Source: a virus
DNA length: 39,698 nt
IMG/VR virus record: IMGVR_UViG_3300006176_000003
Span: 1-39,698 of that record
Direction: 5' to 3' (one strand)
The notes under the pieces are model-generated. The model saw only the letters and a program-made list of their open reading frames with translations, did not search any database and was not told the DNA's origin. Made by a program: the position numbers and the translations under genes. Below, one piece after another: positions 14,637 to 21,536 of this stretch; position 1 is the first letter of the stretch; each line of letters opens with the position of its first letter.

Positions 14637-14948
14637 ATGGCAGCACGTCAGACCAGTCAGCCCCGGCCGCGCTCGACGGTTCGGCGCAAGCCCGCAGCAG
14701 AGCCCGAGCCCGAAACGCTCGCCGCAGCCGCAACGCGTATCGCGTCCGAAGCGCCGATGCTTACGGGGCTCAAGGCTGATCTCATTGACACGGCAATCGC
14801 GGCCGGTGCTTACCGTCGCACGTTGATCCGCGAGGGCATACCGCAAGAGCTTGCGGACCGCTTCGTAAGCGACTGGCACGACAGCTACATGGGTGTCACG
14901 AGCACGGAGCATGACGAGATTGCCGAGGACGGCCGCGAGCCCGTCTGA
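14637..14948 (+). CDS. First early-operon protein, unknown
   Basis: A 103-residue product with a clear ribosome site (AGGAG, 5-base spacing). The first 30 residues are Pro/Arg-rich and look disordered; the rest is helical (LTGLKADLIDTAIAAGAYRRTLIREGIPQELADRFV) and ends acidic. Being first in the early operon suggests an early regulatory or replication accessory role. No family recognised. Confidence 0.75.
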   Translation: MAARQTSQPRPRSTVRRKPAAEPEPETLAAAATRIASEAPMLTGLKADLIDTAIAAGAYRRTLIREGIPQELADRFVSDWHDSYMGVTSTEHDEIAEDGREPV

Positions 14949-14949
14949 C

Positions 14950-15024
14950 ATGTGGACGGGCGATAGCTGCTACTGCGAGGACTGCGAAGCCGAGCTAGAA
15001 GCGCTAGGGATCGGAGCCCGTTAG
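14950..15024 (+). CDS. Cys-rich 24-residue microprotein
   Basis: ATG 14950 overlaps the preceding stop region (TGACATG). The 24-residue product contains CYCEDCEAELEALG, three cysteines in CxCxxC spacing. It may be real because it is tightly placed behind an early gene; it may also be chance. No ribosome site visible. Confidence 0.3.
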   Translation: MWTGDSCYCEDCEAELEALGIGAR

Positions 15025-15033
15025 CGTTAGCCC

Positions 15034-15059
15034 GCATGGTCTCGCTGCGGAGTGCGACC
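15034..15059 (+). promoter_or_regulatory. Leader hairpin before the SSB-like gene
   Basis: ATGGTC and GACCAT form a perfect 6-base stem around a 14-base loop in the 88-base gap before the SSB-like gene. No T-run; a processing or attenuation element is possible. Confidence 0.3.
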
Positions 15060-15112
15060 ATCGCGTTACTCTCACAAGCAAAGCCCCATGAGGGCCAAAA
15101 TCTAGGAGCGAC

Positions 15113-15616
15113 ATGGCACGAGTTACCCCTACCAGCGGGCGCGATCTCTCGGCGTATGAGGACGGTGTTTGGTACACCCTGACGCTTGAGAAGTTGCAGC
15201 GCGGCAACGCAAAGCAAAGCGCGTTCGGGCCGACCATCGTTTTTGACTTCCTTGACGAAAACGGCAACCCCGGACCGGGTGTCCTTGCGTCGCTTTCGCT
15301 CAACGATGCGCCGGGCGGCAAGCCCGCGAAGCTCAAGGGCATTGTCAACTCACTCGGCGGATTCCCCGCGAACACGCCGGTTGCGGCTTTCGATGACGAG
15401 ACCTTCGCCGTCGAGTATGAGGATGCAACGCAAGACTTTACCGTTGAAGTCGGGTTGCGTCTTGAGGCTCGCGGCGAGTGGGGCGCAGCGAAGCCGGGCG
15501 ACGAAGTGACGTATAAGCTCGTCGCGTTTCGGCCGGTCGGTGCGCAGAGCAAGCCCGCTGCCCGCGTCGCGCCCGCAGCACGTCAGACCGCAGCCGCCGC
15601 AGCGGTTCCGTTCTAA
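15113..15616 (+). CDS. Single-strand DNA-binding-like protein
   Basis: A 167-residue product with AGGAG before ATG. It has a beta-rich body (WYTLTLEKLQRG, TIVFDFLDENGNPGPG, FTVEVGLRLEARGEW) consistent with an OB-like fold, then an Ala/Pro linker and C-terminal VPF, recalling the partner-binding tip of SSB proteins, though the usual acidic residues are missing. Position between early genes and a RecB-like nuclease supports a recombination or replication role. The SSB call is moderate. Confidence 0.6.
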   Translation: MARVTPTSGRDLSAYEDGVWYTLTLEKLQRGNAKQSAFGPTIVFDFLDENGNPGPGVLASLSLNDAPGGKPAKLKGIVNSLGGFPANTPVAAFDDETFAVEYEDATQDFTVEVGLRLEARGEWGAAKPGDEVTYKLVAFRPVGAQSKPAARVAPAARQTAAAAAVPF

Positions 15617-15633
15617 CTAAGTCAGCGCTTGCG

Positions 15634-15664
15634 GACCGGGTTGCGTTGCAACGCGCCCGGTCCT
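15634..15664 (+). promoter_or_regulatory. Long hairpin between early genes
   Basis: GGACCGGG (15634-15641) and CCCGGTCC (15657-15664) pair perfectly; the loop itself contains the palindrome GCGTTGCAACGC. No T-run follows, so it is more likely an RNA-processing or stability element, or a binding site, than a terminator. Confidence 0.5.
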
Positions 15665-15686
15665 AGAGCACCACGGAGTAATAAGC

Positions 15687-15932
15687 ATGTCCGAAGTTTC
15701 CGAGATTACTGACGCCGAAGTTATCAAGGTTGCCGAGCCCGCCGTGCGGCTCGCGGCAATGCAAAGCGGCTTGCCGTTTGACCTTGATGACGCGCACGAC
15801 TACATTGACAGTATGTTGACGCTCGTGCTTGCGTTGACAGTCGGCGCGCTTGACCGCGCGACCGATTCTCGCGATGTGGCCGCGTGTCGCGCAGTCATCG
15901 GCACGCTCATGCGCGTCGCGATTCTGTCGTAA
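15687..15932 (+). CDS. Small acidic helical protein, unknown
   Basis: An 81-residue product (GGAG 10 bases before ATG) with helices EVIKVAEPAVRLAAMQSG and MLTLVLALTVGALDRATD. It ends in TAATG, overlapping the nuclease start, so the two are translationally coupled and may act together. No family recognised. Confidence 0.75.
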   Translation: MSEVSEITDAEVIKVAEPAVRLAAMQSGLPFDLDDAHDYIDSMLTLVLALTVGALDRATDSRDVAACRAVIGTLMRVAILS

Positions 15933-16861
15933 TGGCACGCGTTGTAAACCCCGCGTTGCGCGGCAGCGGTGTACGGGGCACGACGGGGCTACTCGATGTC
16001 CCGACGTACCTGAGCTTTTCGCAGCTTACCAAGCTGTCAAGCCGTTACCGTAACGCGTGCCCGCGCGCATGGGCTTACAACAAACTCATGGGGTTGCCGG
16101 GCGGTGTCGGTAACGGCATGATTCTCGGCCGGTCGCTTGACAACGCGGTCACGTCGTTTTTCCAGCGACGCACACTCGGCGACGATTTTGAGCACGCTTA
16201 CGATGCTGCGTCGCGCGAGATTCCGGCCGCGATCAACGCTGACGGTAACGGCTTTGAGGACAACGCGAAGCGCGAGCGTAGCGAGTACGTTGACATGATG
16301 AACCGCGCGTTTGCGACGTTCGCGGAAGTCTATGCCGAGCACATACCCGCGAGCTTGCAGCATGACCACGTTTACGAAGTCCGCACCGAGGGATACGGCA
16401 ACGTGCGCATGGTCGGTTACTCCGACTGGATCGACGCTGACGGCACGATCAATGACCTAAAGTGGAGCGGTGCGCCGAAGTGGGACGCGGACGGGGTTTG
16501 GTATGACGATTACCTTGCGCAAGTCCGTGACCAAATCTGCACCTATTACATGGGGCGCGTTTACGCTGAGCGCATGGGTGTGCTCGACGCAACCGCGCCG
16601 GTCGTGCCGCGCGGTCGTGTAGTGGTCGTAACCGGCAAGGTCAATAGCAAGACCATCGCAGTCAAAACTCACGACTTTGAGTTTACTGACGAGCTTGTCA
16701 AAGAGATCGCCGACGCGGTGCGCGAAGCCGTCGAAATCGCACACTCGGAACGGCACCCCGCGCGGCCGGGCGACATGTGCAGTTATTGCCCGTACCTTGA
16801 GCGCTGCCGCAAAGACAGCGCGCGTTACACAGTCGGCACCGCCGCGCTCGCGCTGCCATGA
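15932..16861 (+). CDS. Cas4/RecB-like PD-(D/E)XK exonuclease with Fe-S cysteines
   Basis: A 309-residue product starting inside the previous stop. It shows the RecB-type core: SDWIDADGTINDLKW (acidic residues about 165-175, Lys 177) after a helical region, with QVRDQICTYYMGRVYAERMG as the QhxxY-like helix. One cysteine near residue 43 and a C-terminal CSYCPYLERC (Cx2Cx5C) supply four ligands, as in the 4Fe-4S clusters of Cas4/AddB-type nucleases. It probably resects DNA ends for phage recombination or degrades host DNA. There is no CRISPR array or Cas1, so a Cas role is not suggested. Confidence 0.88.
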   Translation: MARVVNPALRGSGVRGTTGLLDVPTYLSFSQLTKLSSRYRNACPRAWAYNKLMGLPGGVGNGMILGRSLDNAVTSFFQRRTLGDDFEHAYDAASREIPAAINADGNGFEDNAKRERSEYVDMMNRAFATFAEVYAEHIPASLQHDHVYEVRTEGYGNVRMVGYSDWIDADGTINDLKWSGAPKWDADGVWYDDYLAQVRDQICTYYMGRVYAERMGVLDATAPVVPRGRVVVVTGKVNSKTIAVKTHDFEFTDELVKEIADAVREAVEIAHSERHPARPGDMCSYCPYLERCRKDSARYTVGTAALALP

Positions 16862-17061
16862 CAAAGCTCTATGAGCAGCGCAAAGCGATGCGCGAGCGCG
16901 TTGAGGTTTGCGTCGTAACCGGCACATGTGGCGAGACATGGGTGGACTTGCAGGATTGGCTTGACAATATGCTCATGATCCCCGCGCCATTCCGGTTTAC
17001 GCAAGACGGACCTATCACGCTCACGGAGTACAAACAGAAGTGCACCCCGGAGCCGCGTTGA
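16858..17061 (+). CDS. Small protein, unknown
   Basis: A 67-residue product overlapping the nuclease stop (ATGA). Helical basic start (YEQRKAMRERVE), a cysteine pair VCVVTGTC and an aromatic centre (WVDLQDWLDNM). No family recognised. Confidence 0.72.
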   Translation: MTKLYEQRKAMRERVEVCVVTGTCGETWVDLQDWLDNMLMIPAPFRFTQDGPITLTEYKQKCTPEPR

Positions 17062-17062
17062 T

Positions 17063-17308
17063 ATGCCATACATCAAGCAAGCGGATCGCGTGCGGCTCGT
17101 GCACGACAAACCCCGCACCGTAGGCGAGTTGAATTACCTGATAACGCGTTTGTGCCTTGAGTACCTTGACAACGCGAAGCCGGAAACGTACTCGATTATC
17201 AACTCCGTCATAGGCGCGCTAGAGTGTGCGAAACTTGAGCTATACCGGCGCGTCGCGGTGCCGTATGAAAACATCAAGCGCAACGAAAACGGAGAAGTTT
17301 ACCCATGA
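17063..17308 (+). CDS. DUF6899-like protein
   Basis: An 81-residue product with the pattern I associate with DUF6899, a small phage/bacterial family: MPYIKQADR at the start, GELNYLITRLCLEYL in the middle, INSVIGALECAKLELYRR and PYENIKRNENGEVY at the end. The function is unknown; members often lie near nucleotide-metabolism genes, as here. It starts one base after the previous stop and overlaps the next gene's ATG. Confidence 0.78.
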   Translation: MPYIKQADRVRLVHDKPRTVGELNYLITRLCLEYLDNAKPETYSIINSVIGALECAKLELYRRVAVPYENIKRNENGEVYP

Positions 17309-17952
17309 AAACGGCAAAGCAAAACGCCGGGGTTGCGCTTATCCGCGCAGCGCTCGCACATTCCGACTGCTACAACGCGGGCGACTATGACGGGCTCGCG
17401 GGCTGTCTCGCGCGCGCCGAGCTTGAGCTTGCCGTCGATGCTTACCGCGACGCGAAGCCCGAGCCCGCTGTCGGGGTAACTCTCACGGCCGATGCAACGC
17501 AAGCGATTGCGCAGCTTGACGAAGTGCTGTGGCGGCTGACTGAAATCCAACGCATCGCCGACGCGTTTGACGTGCCGGTCGAAATGCTCGCCGGGCCGGT
17601 GCGCGTGCCGGGCGGTTATCAGCCGGGCGGTTATTACTACGTCAAGGTTTCGGATCAACTCGTCGCGCAGCTTCGCGAAGCGCCGTCAAACCCCGTCGTA
17701 ATCGCGGAGATCGGCGAGCGCGCAACCGAGCACGGCACCGAGCTTGAGCTAATCATGCGCACGCATGAGTGCGACACGTCGGGCAACCGCACGCCGTATG
17801 AGACCTTCGTGCTCGCTGCTGCGACCGCATGGTATCACGCTTACAATGCAATCGCGGACGGCACCGAGACACGGCGCGCGCGTGACCTTGCAAGCTCAAT
17901 CGGCCGGATGCTCGACGCCGATTCGCGGAAAGTCGTGCACGGTTTCGACTGA
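17305..17952 (+). CDS. Unknown protein, 215 residues
   Basis: Overlaps the DUF6899-like gene by ATGA. The first part is helical (AGVALIRAALAHSDCYN, LARAELELAVDAYRDAK), the middle carries PVEMLAGPVRVPGGYQPGGYYYVKVSDQLVA, the end EIGERATEHGTELELIMRTHECDTS. No domain recognised. It is probably co-translated with the 2-deoxyribosyltransferase-like gene downstream. Confidence 0.75.
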   Translation: MKTAKQNAGVALIRAALAHSDCYNAGDYDGLAGCLARAELELAVDAYRDAKPEPAVGVTLTADATQAIAQLDEVLWRLTEIQRIADAFDVPVEMLAGPVRVPGGYQPGGYYYVKVSDQLVAQLREAPSNPVVIAEIGERATEHGTELELIMRTHECDTSGNRTPYETFVLAAATAWYHAYNAIADGTETRRARDLASSIGRMLDADSRKVVHGFD

Positions 17953-17953
17953 C

Positions 17954-18370
17954 ATGAAGTGCGTCATGCTGCGGTGCATTTATATCGCGGGACCGATGCG
18001 CGGGCGGGAGCTTTTCAACTTCCCCGCGTTTGACGCCGCGCGCGATTTGCTTACTGCGCAAGGCTGGCATGTGCATAGCCCGGCCGATCATGACCGCACA
18101 ACGGGTTTCGACCCCGTTGCCGGTGTCATGCCCGCAGACTTTGACGTTACTGCGGCTTTCCGGTGGGACGTGCAAACCATTCTCGACGTTGACGCGGTGT
18201 ACTTCCTTGACGAGTGGGAAGCGAGCGCGGGCGCGAACACGGAGCACGCAATCGCTGTCAGCATCGGCATTGAGCGCATTTACCAAACCCCGCGCGATGA
18301 ACGCGTTTACATGTACCTTCCGCATGTAGCTTTCAAGAGACCGAAGGGAGCGCGACGCAATGGCATTTGA
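17954..18370 (+). CDS. DUF4406 / nucleoside 2-deoxyribosyltransferase-like protein
   Basis: A 138-residue product with the family pattern: YIAGPMRG near residue 10, FNFPAFDAARDLL, GWHVHSPADHDRTTGFDP, then VDAVYFLDEWEASAGANTEHAIAVSIGI. This Rossmann-like family relates to nucleoside 2-deoxyribosyltransferases and probably handles nucleotides or base transfer. It lies next to two pyrophosphohydrolase genes, giving a nucleotide-metabolism block. It overlaps the next start by 11 bases. Confidence 0.88.
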   Translation: MKCVMLRCIYIAGPMRGRELFNFPAFDAARDLLTAQGWHVHSPADHDRTTGFDPVAGVMPADFDVTAAFRWDVQTILDVDAVYFLDEWEASAGANTEHAIAVSIGIERIYQTPRDERVYMYLPHVAFKRPKGARRNGI

Positions 18371-18923
18371 CAAACACGAAGCCGCGCGCGACATGCAACG
18401 CCGCGAGCGCGTTATACCGCTACACGACGCCGATGACGTGCTTGAGTGCTCCGCGTGTATCGCGGACGGCAGCACGCGGCTTTTCGGTATGCCGGTCTCG
18501 CATGACATCGCGCAAGACATGCAAACGGATTGGGCTGCCGCGATTGCCGCGCAGCCGGGCCGACAGTCGTTCGTAATCGGACCGGGCGAAGTGCGCGTAA
18601 CGAACGCCGAAACGGGCGGCATGAAAGGCTCCAAGCTCGCGCGTTTCGACATGCTCCCGGCTGCGCAAATGATCGAGCTTGCGGAGCACTATGGCAAGGG
18701 CGAAGCGAAGTACCCGACCGGCGCGGACCGGATACCCAACTTCCGTAAGGGTTATGCATGGTCGCTGTCGTATGCCGCGTTACTGCGGCACGCTACACAG
18801 TTTTGGGCCGGTGAGGACATCGACCCCGAGACCGGCAGCAAGCACATGATTGCGGTTGCGTGGCACGCGCTGAATCTCGCGACGTACATTGACGAGCATC
18901 CTGAGTTGGATGACCGCGTATGA
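18360..18923 (+). CDS. dATP/dGTP pyrophosphohydrolase-like (MazZ / DUF5664 N-domain)
   Basis: A 187-residue product. The C-terminal two thirds match the dATP/dGTP diphosphohydrolase N-domain family, which includes MazZ of cyanophage S-2L: ETGGMKGSKLARFDMLPA (about 83-101), ELAEHYGKGEAKYP, NFRKGYAWSLSYAALLRHATQFW, ETGSKHMIAVAWHALNLAT. It should cut (d)NTPs to monophosphates. No PurZ, DatZ or DpoZ gene is present, so a 2-aminoadenine genome is not supported; pool control is the safer view. The N-terminal 80 residues, with one cysteine pair, are unmatched. Confidence 0.85.
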   Translation: MAFDKHEAARDMQRRERVIPLHDADDVLECSACIADGSTRLFGMPVSHDIAQDMQTDWAAAIAAQPGRQSFVIGPGEVRVTNAETGGMKGSKLARFDMLPAAQMIELAEHYGKGEAKYPTGADRIPNFRKGYAWSLSYAALLRHATQFWAGEDIDPETGSKHMIAVAWHALNLATYIDEHPELDDRV

Positions 18924-19195
18924 AAACTGTCACGCACATCGTTTCGACGTTTGCGGTGCGCAGCGAAACGCTCGACGTTTTCGGCGAGATCGCTGACGAG
19001 CGCGCGTCACAAGACATGAAATGGGGCGAGCAAAATCACGGTTCCGACCGTTGGCTTACCGTGCTCATGGAGGAAGTCGGCGAGATGTCGAAGGAAAATC
19101 TTGAGGGTCGCCCGGACCGTTACCGCGCCGAGCTTGTGCAAGTCGCTGCGGTCGCTGTCGCGATGCTTGAAGCGTTCGACCGTAACGGACTATGA
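18920..19195 (+). CDS. MazG-like nucleotide pyrophosphohydrolase
   Basis: A 91-residue product overlapping the previous gene by ATGA. It has the short MazG-type metal motif: WLTVLMEEVGEMSKEN (E51, E52, E55), then YRAELVQVAAVAVAML (E71), where the usual following Asp is not obvious. It probably hydrolyses a (d)NTP or signalling nucleotide such as ppGpp. Together with the MazZ-like enzyme it forms a nucleotide-hydrolysis pair. Confidence 0.82.
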   Translation: MKTVTHIVSTFAVRSETLDVFGEIADERASQDMKWGEQNHGSDRWLTVLMEEVGEMSKENLEGRPDRYRAELVQVAAVAVAMLEAFDRNGL

Positions 19196-19395
19196 CAGCC
19201 GGTAACCGCGTGCGTGTCGCGGGACCGCCGAGCGTGTACCCTGCGCCGCGCGACGGCACGGTCACGAAAGACACGGGCGGCTTGTGCGTGCTTGTGACGT
19301 TCGATGACGGCTACAGAGGGCCGGTACGCCGCTCAGCGCTGACCGAGATACCAAACACGGCTAACGGCGCGCTACGCCGCCCGGTGCGGCCGTGA
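19192..19395 (+). CDS. Small KOW/SH3-like protein
   Basis: A 67-residue product overlapping the MazG-like stop by ATGA. NRVRVAGPPSVYPAPRDGTV and LVTFDDGYRGPVRRSAL recall small SH3-like barrels found in phage nucleotide-pathway operons. The C-terminus is Pro/Arg-rich. The fold is inferred; no function. Confidence 0.7.
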   Translation: MTAGNRVRVAGPPSVYPAPRDGTVTKDTGGLCVLVTFDDGYRGPVRRSALTEIPNTANGALRRPVRP

Positions 19396-19499
19396 GCCCG
19401 CTGACGTGGTTTGTATGGGGCGTGCTGTCCATGTGCGGCTGCGCGGCAACGCTCGCGGGTTGCTTCGTGCTTACGTTACTCGGCGTGCTGCCCCGGTGA
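19392..19499 (+). CDS. 35-residue membrane microprotein
   Basis: GTG 19392 overlaps the preceding stop (GTGA), and its own stop overlaps the next GTG, so it is part of a coupled chain. The 35 residues are nearly all membrane segment with three cysteines (WFVWGVLSMCGCAATLAGCF). The perfect two-sided GTGA overlaps are the main argument for it. It could modify the host membrane; too short for a classic holin. Confidence 0.6.
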   Translation: MSPLTWFVWGVLSMCGCAATLAGCFVLTLLGVLPR

Positions 19500-19744
19500 G
19501 ACTGTTTGCGCTGAGCACCGCGCGGCTCGCGTTCCGTTACGCGCGGGCTCATAAGCACGACGGTCTCGGGAGCATCGCAATCCGTTGCGTGCGCTGCGCG
19601 CCGCTTAGTTACGATGGGTCCGCGCAGTACGCCGGGCCGATGCCGAGCGAGCCCGTAGCTGACGGCAAGGTCTTGCGGCTCGCGGACTTGCAAGCGAAAG
19701 ACATGGACGCGCGCGACCGCCCGCCCGATGTCGCCCCGTTCTGA
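19496..19744 (+). CDS. Unknown protein with CVRC
   Basis: An 82-residue product from GTG 19496, which overlaps the microprotein stop. It has a basic helix at the start (FALSTARLAFRYARAHKHDG), CVRCAPLSYDG in the middle and an acidic end. One cysteine pair only; no family recognised. Confidence 0.66.
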   Translation: MRLFALSTARLAFRYARAHKHDGLGSIAIRCVRCAPLSYDGSAQYAGPMPSEPVADGKVLRLADLQAKDMDARDRPPDVAPF

Positions 19745-19750
19745 TAGGCT
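19745..19750 (+). promoter_or_regulatory. TAGGCT box for a leaderless start
   Basis: TAGGCT, 6 bases before GTG 19757, within TGATAGGCTGCGC, a 13-base string found again at 20392-20404. It is the best-repeated -10-like element of the window. Confidence 0.55.
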
Positions 19751-19756
19751 GCGCTC

Positions 19757-19939
19757 GTGGTAAGAGACTTCGCCGGGCACGTCATACCGTCGCCGGTTGA
19801 CACGCGTTGCGTTGCGTGCGGCCGTAAGACTTACACGATGCCTAACGGCCGGTGCGACCGTTGCCAGTATCGGAATGACCCCGTGCTCCGCGCATGGGTC
19901 GTGCGCGCTCTAGGAGACCGCCATGCCGCGACGCGTTAG
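19757..19939 (+). CDS. Small zinc-ribbon protein
   Basis: A 60-residue product from GTG 19757. Four cysteines in two pairs (CVACGRK and CDRCQY, about 16 residues apart) form a zinc ribbon typical of small DNA- or polymerase-binding proteins. The start has no SD but a TAGGCT box at leaderless spacing. It overlaps the next gene by 17 bases. Confidence 0.72.
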   Translation: MVRDFAGHVIPSPVDTRCVACGRKTYTMPNGRCDRCQYRNDPVLRAWVVRALGDRHAATR

Positions 19940-20393
19940 CCCCCGGATTGCCAAGGCTCGCGAGACCGTCGAGCGGCTTTCGCGCTCTGGCATGAGCGTG
20001 CACGAAATCAGCCGCAAATCGGGCGTGTCGCGGGTTACCGTGTATAAGTGGCTGACAGCCCTCGATAGCGGTAAAGTTTCGATCTCAAGCAAGCGGTCGC
20101 ACGGGTCCGAAGTCGTTAGCAGTAAAGCTAGCGTGCCCGGTCTCGCATGGTCCGAAGCCCTCGACGCGGCATGGGATACCCGACGCCGGGCCGGTGGTCG
20201 CGAGCGTTACCGCGTCACGCTGCGCCGGTTCGCCGGGAGCTTCGCCGAGCCCACGGACCCCATGCCGGTCAACGGCAAGGTTACGCGCGGACGCACCGCG
20301 CCGTGCGGTGTGTGTATCCCATCCGATGCCGCGCGCAGCGAGTGCCCCGGACACAACGCGCCAAAGTTGCCGCGCGGCTTCGTTTACGCGTGA
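19923..20393 (+). CDS. Helix-turn-helix DNA-binding protein
   Basis: A 156-residue product, AGGAG 6 bases before ATG. Residues about 10-50 form a resolvase/Hin-type helix-turn-helix (ETVERLSRSGMSVHEISRKSGVSRVTVYKWL). The rest is basic with a cysteine pair near residue 130 (CGVCIPSD) and one further Cys. A TGAGATCGAA motif lies inside the gene on the opposite strand (20078-20087), so it is a candidate reader of this motif and possible phage regulator. It lacks a recombinase catalytic domain. The regulator role is inferred. Confidence 0.78.
   Translation: MPRRVSPRIAKARETVERLSRSGMSVHEISRKSGVSRVTVYKWLTALDSGKVSISSKRSHGSEVVSSKASVPGLAWSEALDAAWDTRRRAGGRERYRVTLRRFAGSFAEPTDPMPVNGKVTRGRTAPCGVCIPSDAARSECPGHNAPKLPRGFVYA
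20078..20087 (-). promoter_or_regulatory. TGAGATCGAA motif inside the HTH gene
   Basis: Minus-strand copy of the dispersed motif. Its downstream bases (two bases, then TTTACCGCT) match those following the copy at 35960, so the shared site is about 21 bases long in these two places. Confidence 0.4.
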
Positions 20394-20399
20394 TAGGCT
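20394..20399 (+). promoter_or_regulatory. TAGGCT box for a leaderless start
   Basis: TAGGCT exactly 6 bases before ATG 20406, within the 13-base string shared with 19743-19755. No SD sequence precedes the ATG. Confidence 0.55.
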
Positions 20400-20405
20400 G
20401 CGCGC

Positions 20406-20657
20406 ATGGCTGACATTACGCGCGACGTTTACCGCGAAGCAATCGACTTGATTGACGATGACATCATCGAAGCAATCAACTCGCGTCGCGAGCTAGCGCA
20501 AGCGATTATTGCGCAACGCGTACAGGAAGGTCACCCGCGCGTTGACCCGGACCGCGTTGCCGAAATCAGCGCGCGTTACGCTGCCGGTGTCAAAGTACCC
20601 GACGCCGCGCGCCGCGCGCGTAACTTCGCCGACGCCGTGCTGTCGGTGTGCGCGTGA
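20406..20657 (+). CDS. Chorismate-mutase-like (AroQ fold) small protein
   Basis: An 83-residue product whose first 55 residues follow the AroQ chorismate mutase pattern: YREAIDLIDDDIIEAINSRRELAQAI and then HPRVDPDR. By E. coli numbering, R11 (R10 here), R28 (in RREL), D48 (D47) and R51 (R50) have counterparts; K39 appears as Arg 38 and E52 as Val 51. The third helix with Ser84/Gln88 is short or missing. It may therefore be a binding protein or altered enzyme instead of a true mutase. Its leaderless promoter box suggests independent expression. Confidence 0.62.
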   Translation: MADITRDVYREAIDLIDDDIIEAINSRRELAQAIIAQRVQEGHPRVDPDRVAEISARYAAGVKVPDAARRARNFADAVLSVCA

Positions 20658-20769
20658 TGTGTCGCCGACTGACGGTTACTTACTAGCAATGTCGGCAGCA
20701 CTCGCCGCCATCAATGCGGTTTTCCCCGGTTCGACGTTGACAAAATCAACCCTCAAGAGGACAAAGCCC
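20658..20769 (+). other. Intergenic gap within the early operon
   Basis: A 112-base gap. It holds an in-frame upstream ATG (20689) for the next gene and a TTGACA (about 20736) without a good -10. No terminator seen. Confidence 0.4.
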
Positions 20770-20946
20770 ATGACCGAAACCCCGCCCGAAAACGCCGAGC
20801 ATGAGGCAATGCTTGAAGCGTTGCGTCAGGCTTACACGTTGATCGCGGCTCAGCGACGTTTCATCAATCCGGCTGCGGAGCCCGCGCTTGACGCTGCGCT
20901 CGCCGGTATCGCGTCGTGCGCGACCATCGCGAAGGAAAACCCATGA
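20770..20946 (+). CDS. Small acidic helical protein, unknown
   Basis: A 58-residue product. ATG 20770 has GAGGA 8 bases upstream; ATG 20689 in the same frame would add 27 residues. It is helical (EHEAMLEALRQAYTLIAAQRRF) and overlaps the next gene by ATGA. No family recognised. Confidence 0.66.
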   Translation: MTETPPENAEHEAMLEALRQAYTLIAAQRRFINPAAEPALDAALAGIASCATIAKENP

Positions 20947-21236
20947 GCGCGCAAGACGGCAAGTATGTGCAGACCGTCATCATCATCTCGACGCCGCAAG
21001 GCAATGTGCCGGTAAGCGTTTCGTGCGGTGTCGATGCTGCCATCAAAGAGCTTGAAAAGACAACGGACGGCACGACATGGGCGAAGTTTACTAGCCCGTC
21101 CGCGTTCGGCATGATGGCTTCGCGTCCGCTCATGCTCCCGCCCGGCACGCATGTCGTGATGGTCTTTGAGCAGGAAGTGACCGTGCCCGCCGAAGTGCGA
21201 GCACAGATGGCGGGCATTTCGCTCGCGCAGCGGTAA
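20943..21236 (+). CDS. Unknown protein, 97 residues
   Basis: Starts by ATGA overlap. Beta-rich start (YVQTVIIISTPQGNVPVSVSCG), then helix and a second beta part (LMLPPGTHVVMVFEQEV). The layout is compact, like a small alpha/beta binding domain. No family recognised; conserved position between the early accessory genes and the HNH gene. Confidence 0.7.
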   Translation: MSAQDGKYVQTVIIISTPQGNVPVSVSCGVDAAIKELEKTTDGTTWAKFTSPSAFGMMASRPLMLPPGTHVVMVFEQEVTVPAEVRAQMAGISLAQR

Positions 21237-21251
21237 GGGCAACGGCCGCGC

Positions 21252-21536
21252 ATGCCGACACAGTTTGCGCGGCCGTGCCTGACGTGTCGTAAGCTCACGC
21301 GTAACGGACCGCGCTGCCCGGAGCACACGCGCGAAAAGCGTGCGCTGTATGGTGGCATTTACCCGGTCATCGCGCGGGCATGGATTCGGACGCATCCGCA
21401 ATGCGTCAAGTGCGGTCATCGCGGCAGCCCCGATAATCCGCTTACGGCCGATCATGTCGAGCCCGGCAGCATGCGCAAGGGTTTGCAGACGTTGTGCCGC
21501 CGCTGTAATTCGCGGAAGGGTGACCGTGCCGCGTAA
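21252..21536 (+). CDS. HNH endonuclease
   Basis: A 94-residue product with a zinc-supported HNH core: CVKCGHRG (about 51-58), LTADHVEPG carrying the first His, then LQTLCRRCNSRKG with the Asn/Lys end. A second cysteine pair with CPEH near the N-terminus may bind another zinc. In phages of this type an HNH protein often helps terminase or is a homing-type nuclease; this one is in the early operon, far from terL. It overlaps the next start. Confidence 0.9.
   Translation: MPTQFARPCLTCRKLTRNGPRCPEHTREKRALYGGIYPVIARAWIRTHPQCVKCGHRGSPDNPLTADHVEPGSMRKGLQTLCRRCNSRKGDRAA

Noticed and set aside
12295-14733. 812-residue reading of the primase gene
   Set aside because: The first 86 residues are shadow-like and overlap the early promoter; METKTAPLP at 14475 starts the family-like sequence.
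15934-16861. Cas4-like nuclease as part of a CRISPR system
   Set aside because: No Cas1, Cas2 or repeat array anywhere; the Cas4/RecB-like protein fits phage recombination.
18360-18923. 2-aminoadenine (Z) genome pathway
   Set aside because: Only a MazZ-like gene is present; PurZ, DatZ and DpoZ are not seen in a complete genome.
19923-20393. Serine recombinase/integrase
   Set aside because: Only a resolvase-type HTH is present; the catalytic Ser domain is absent.
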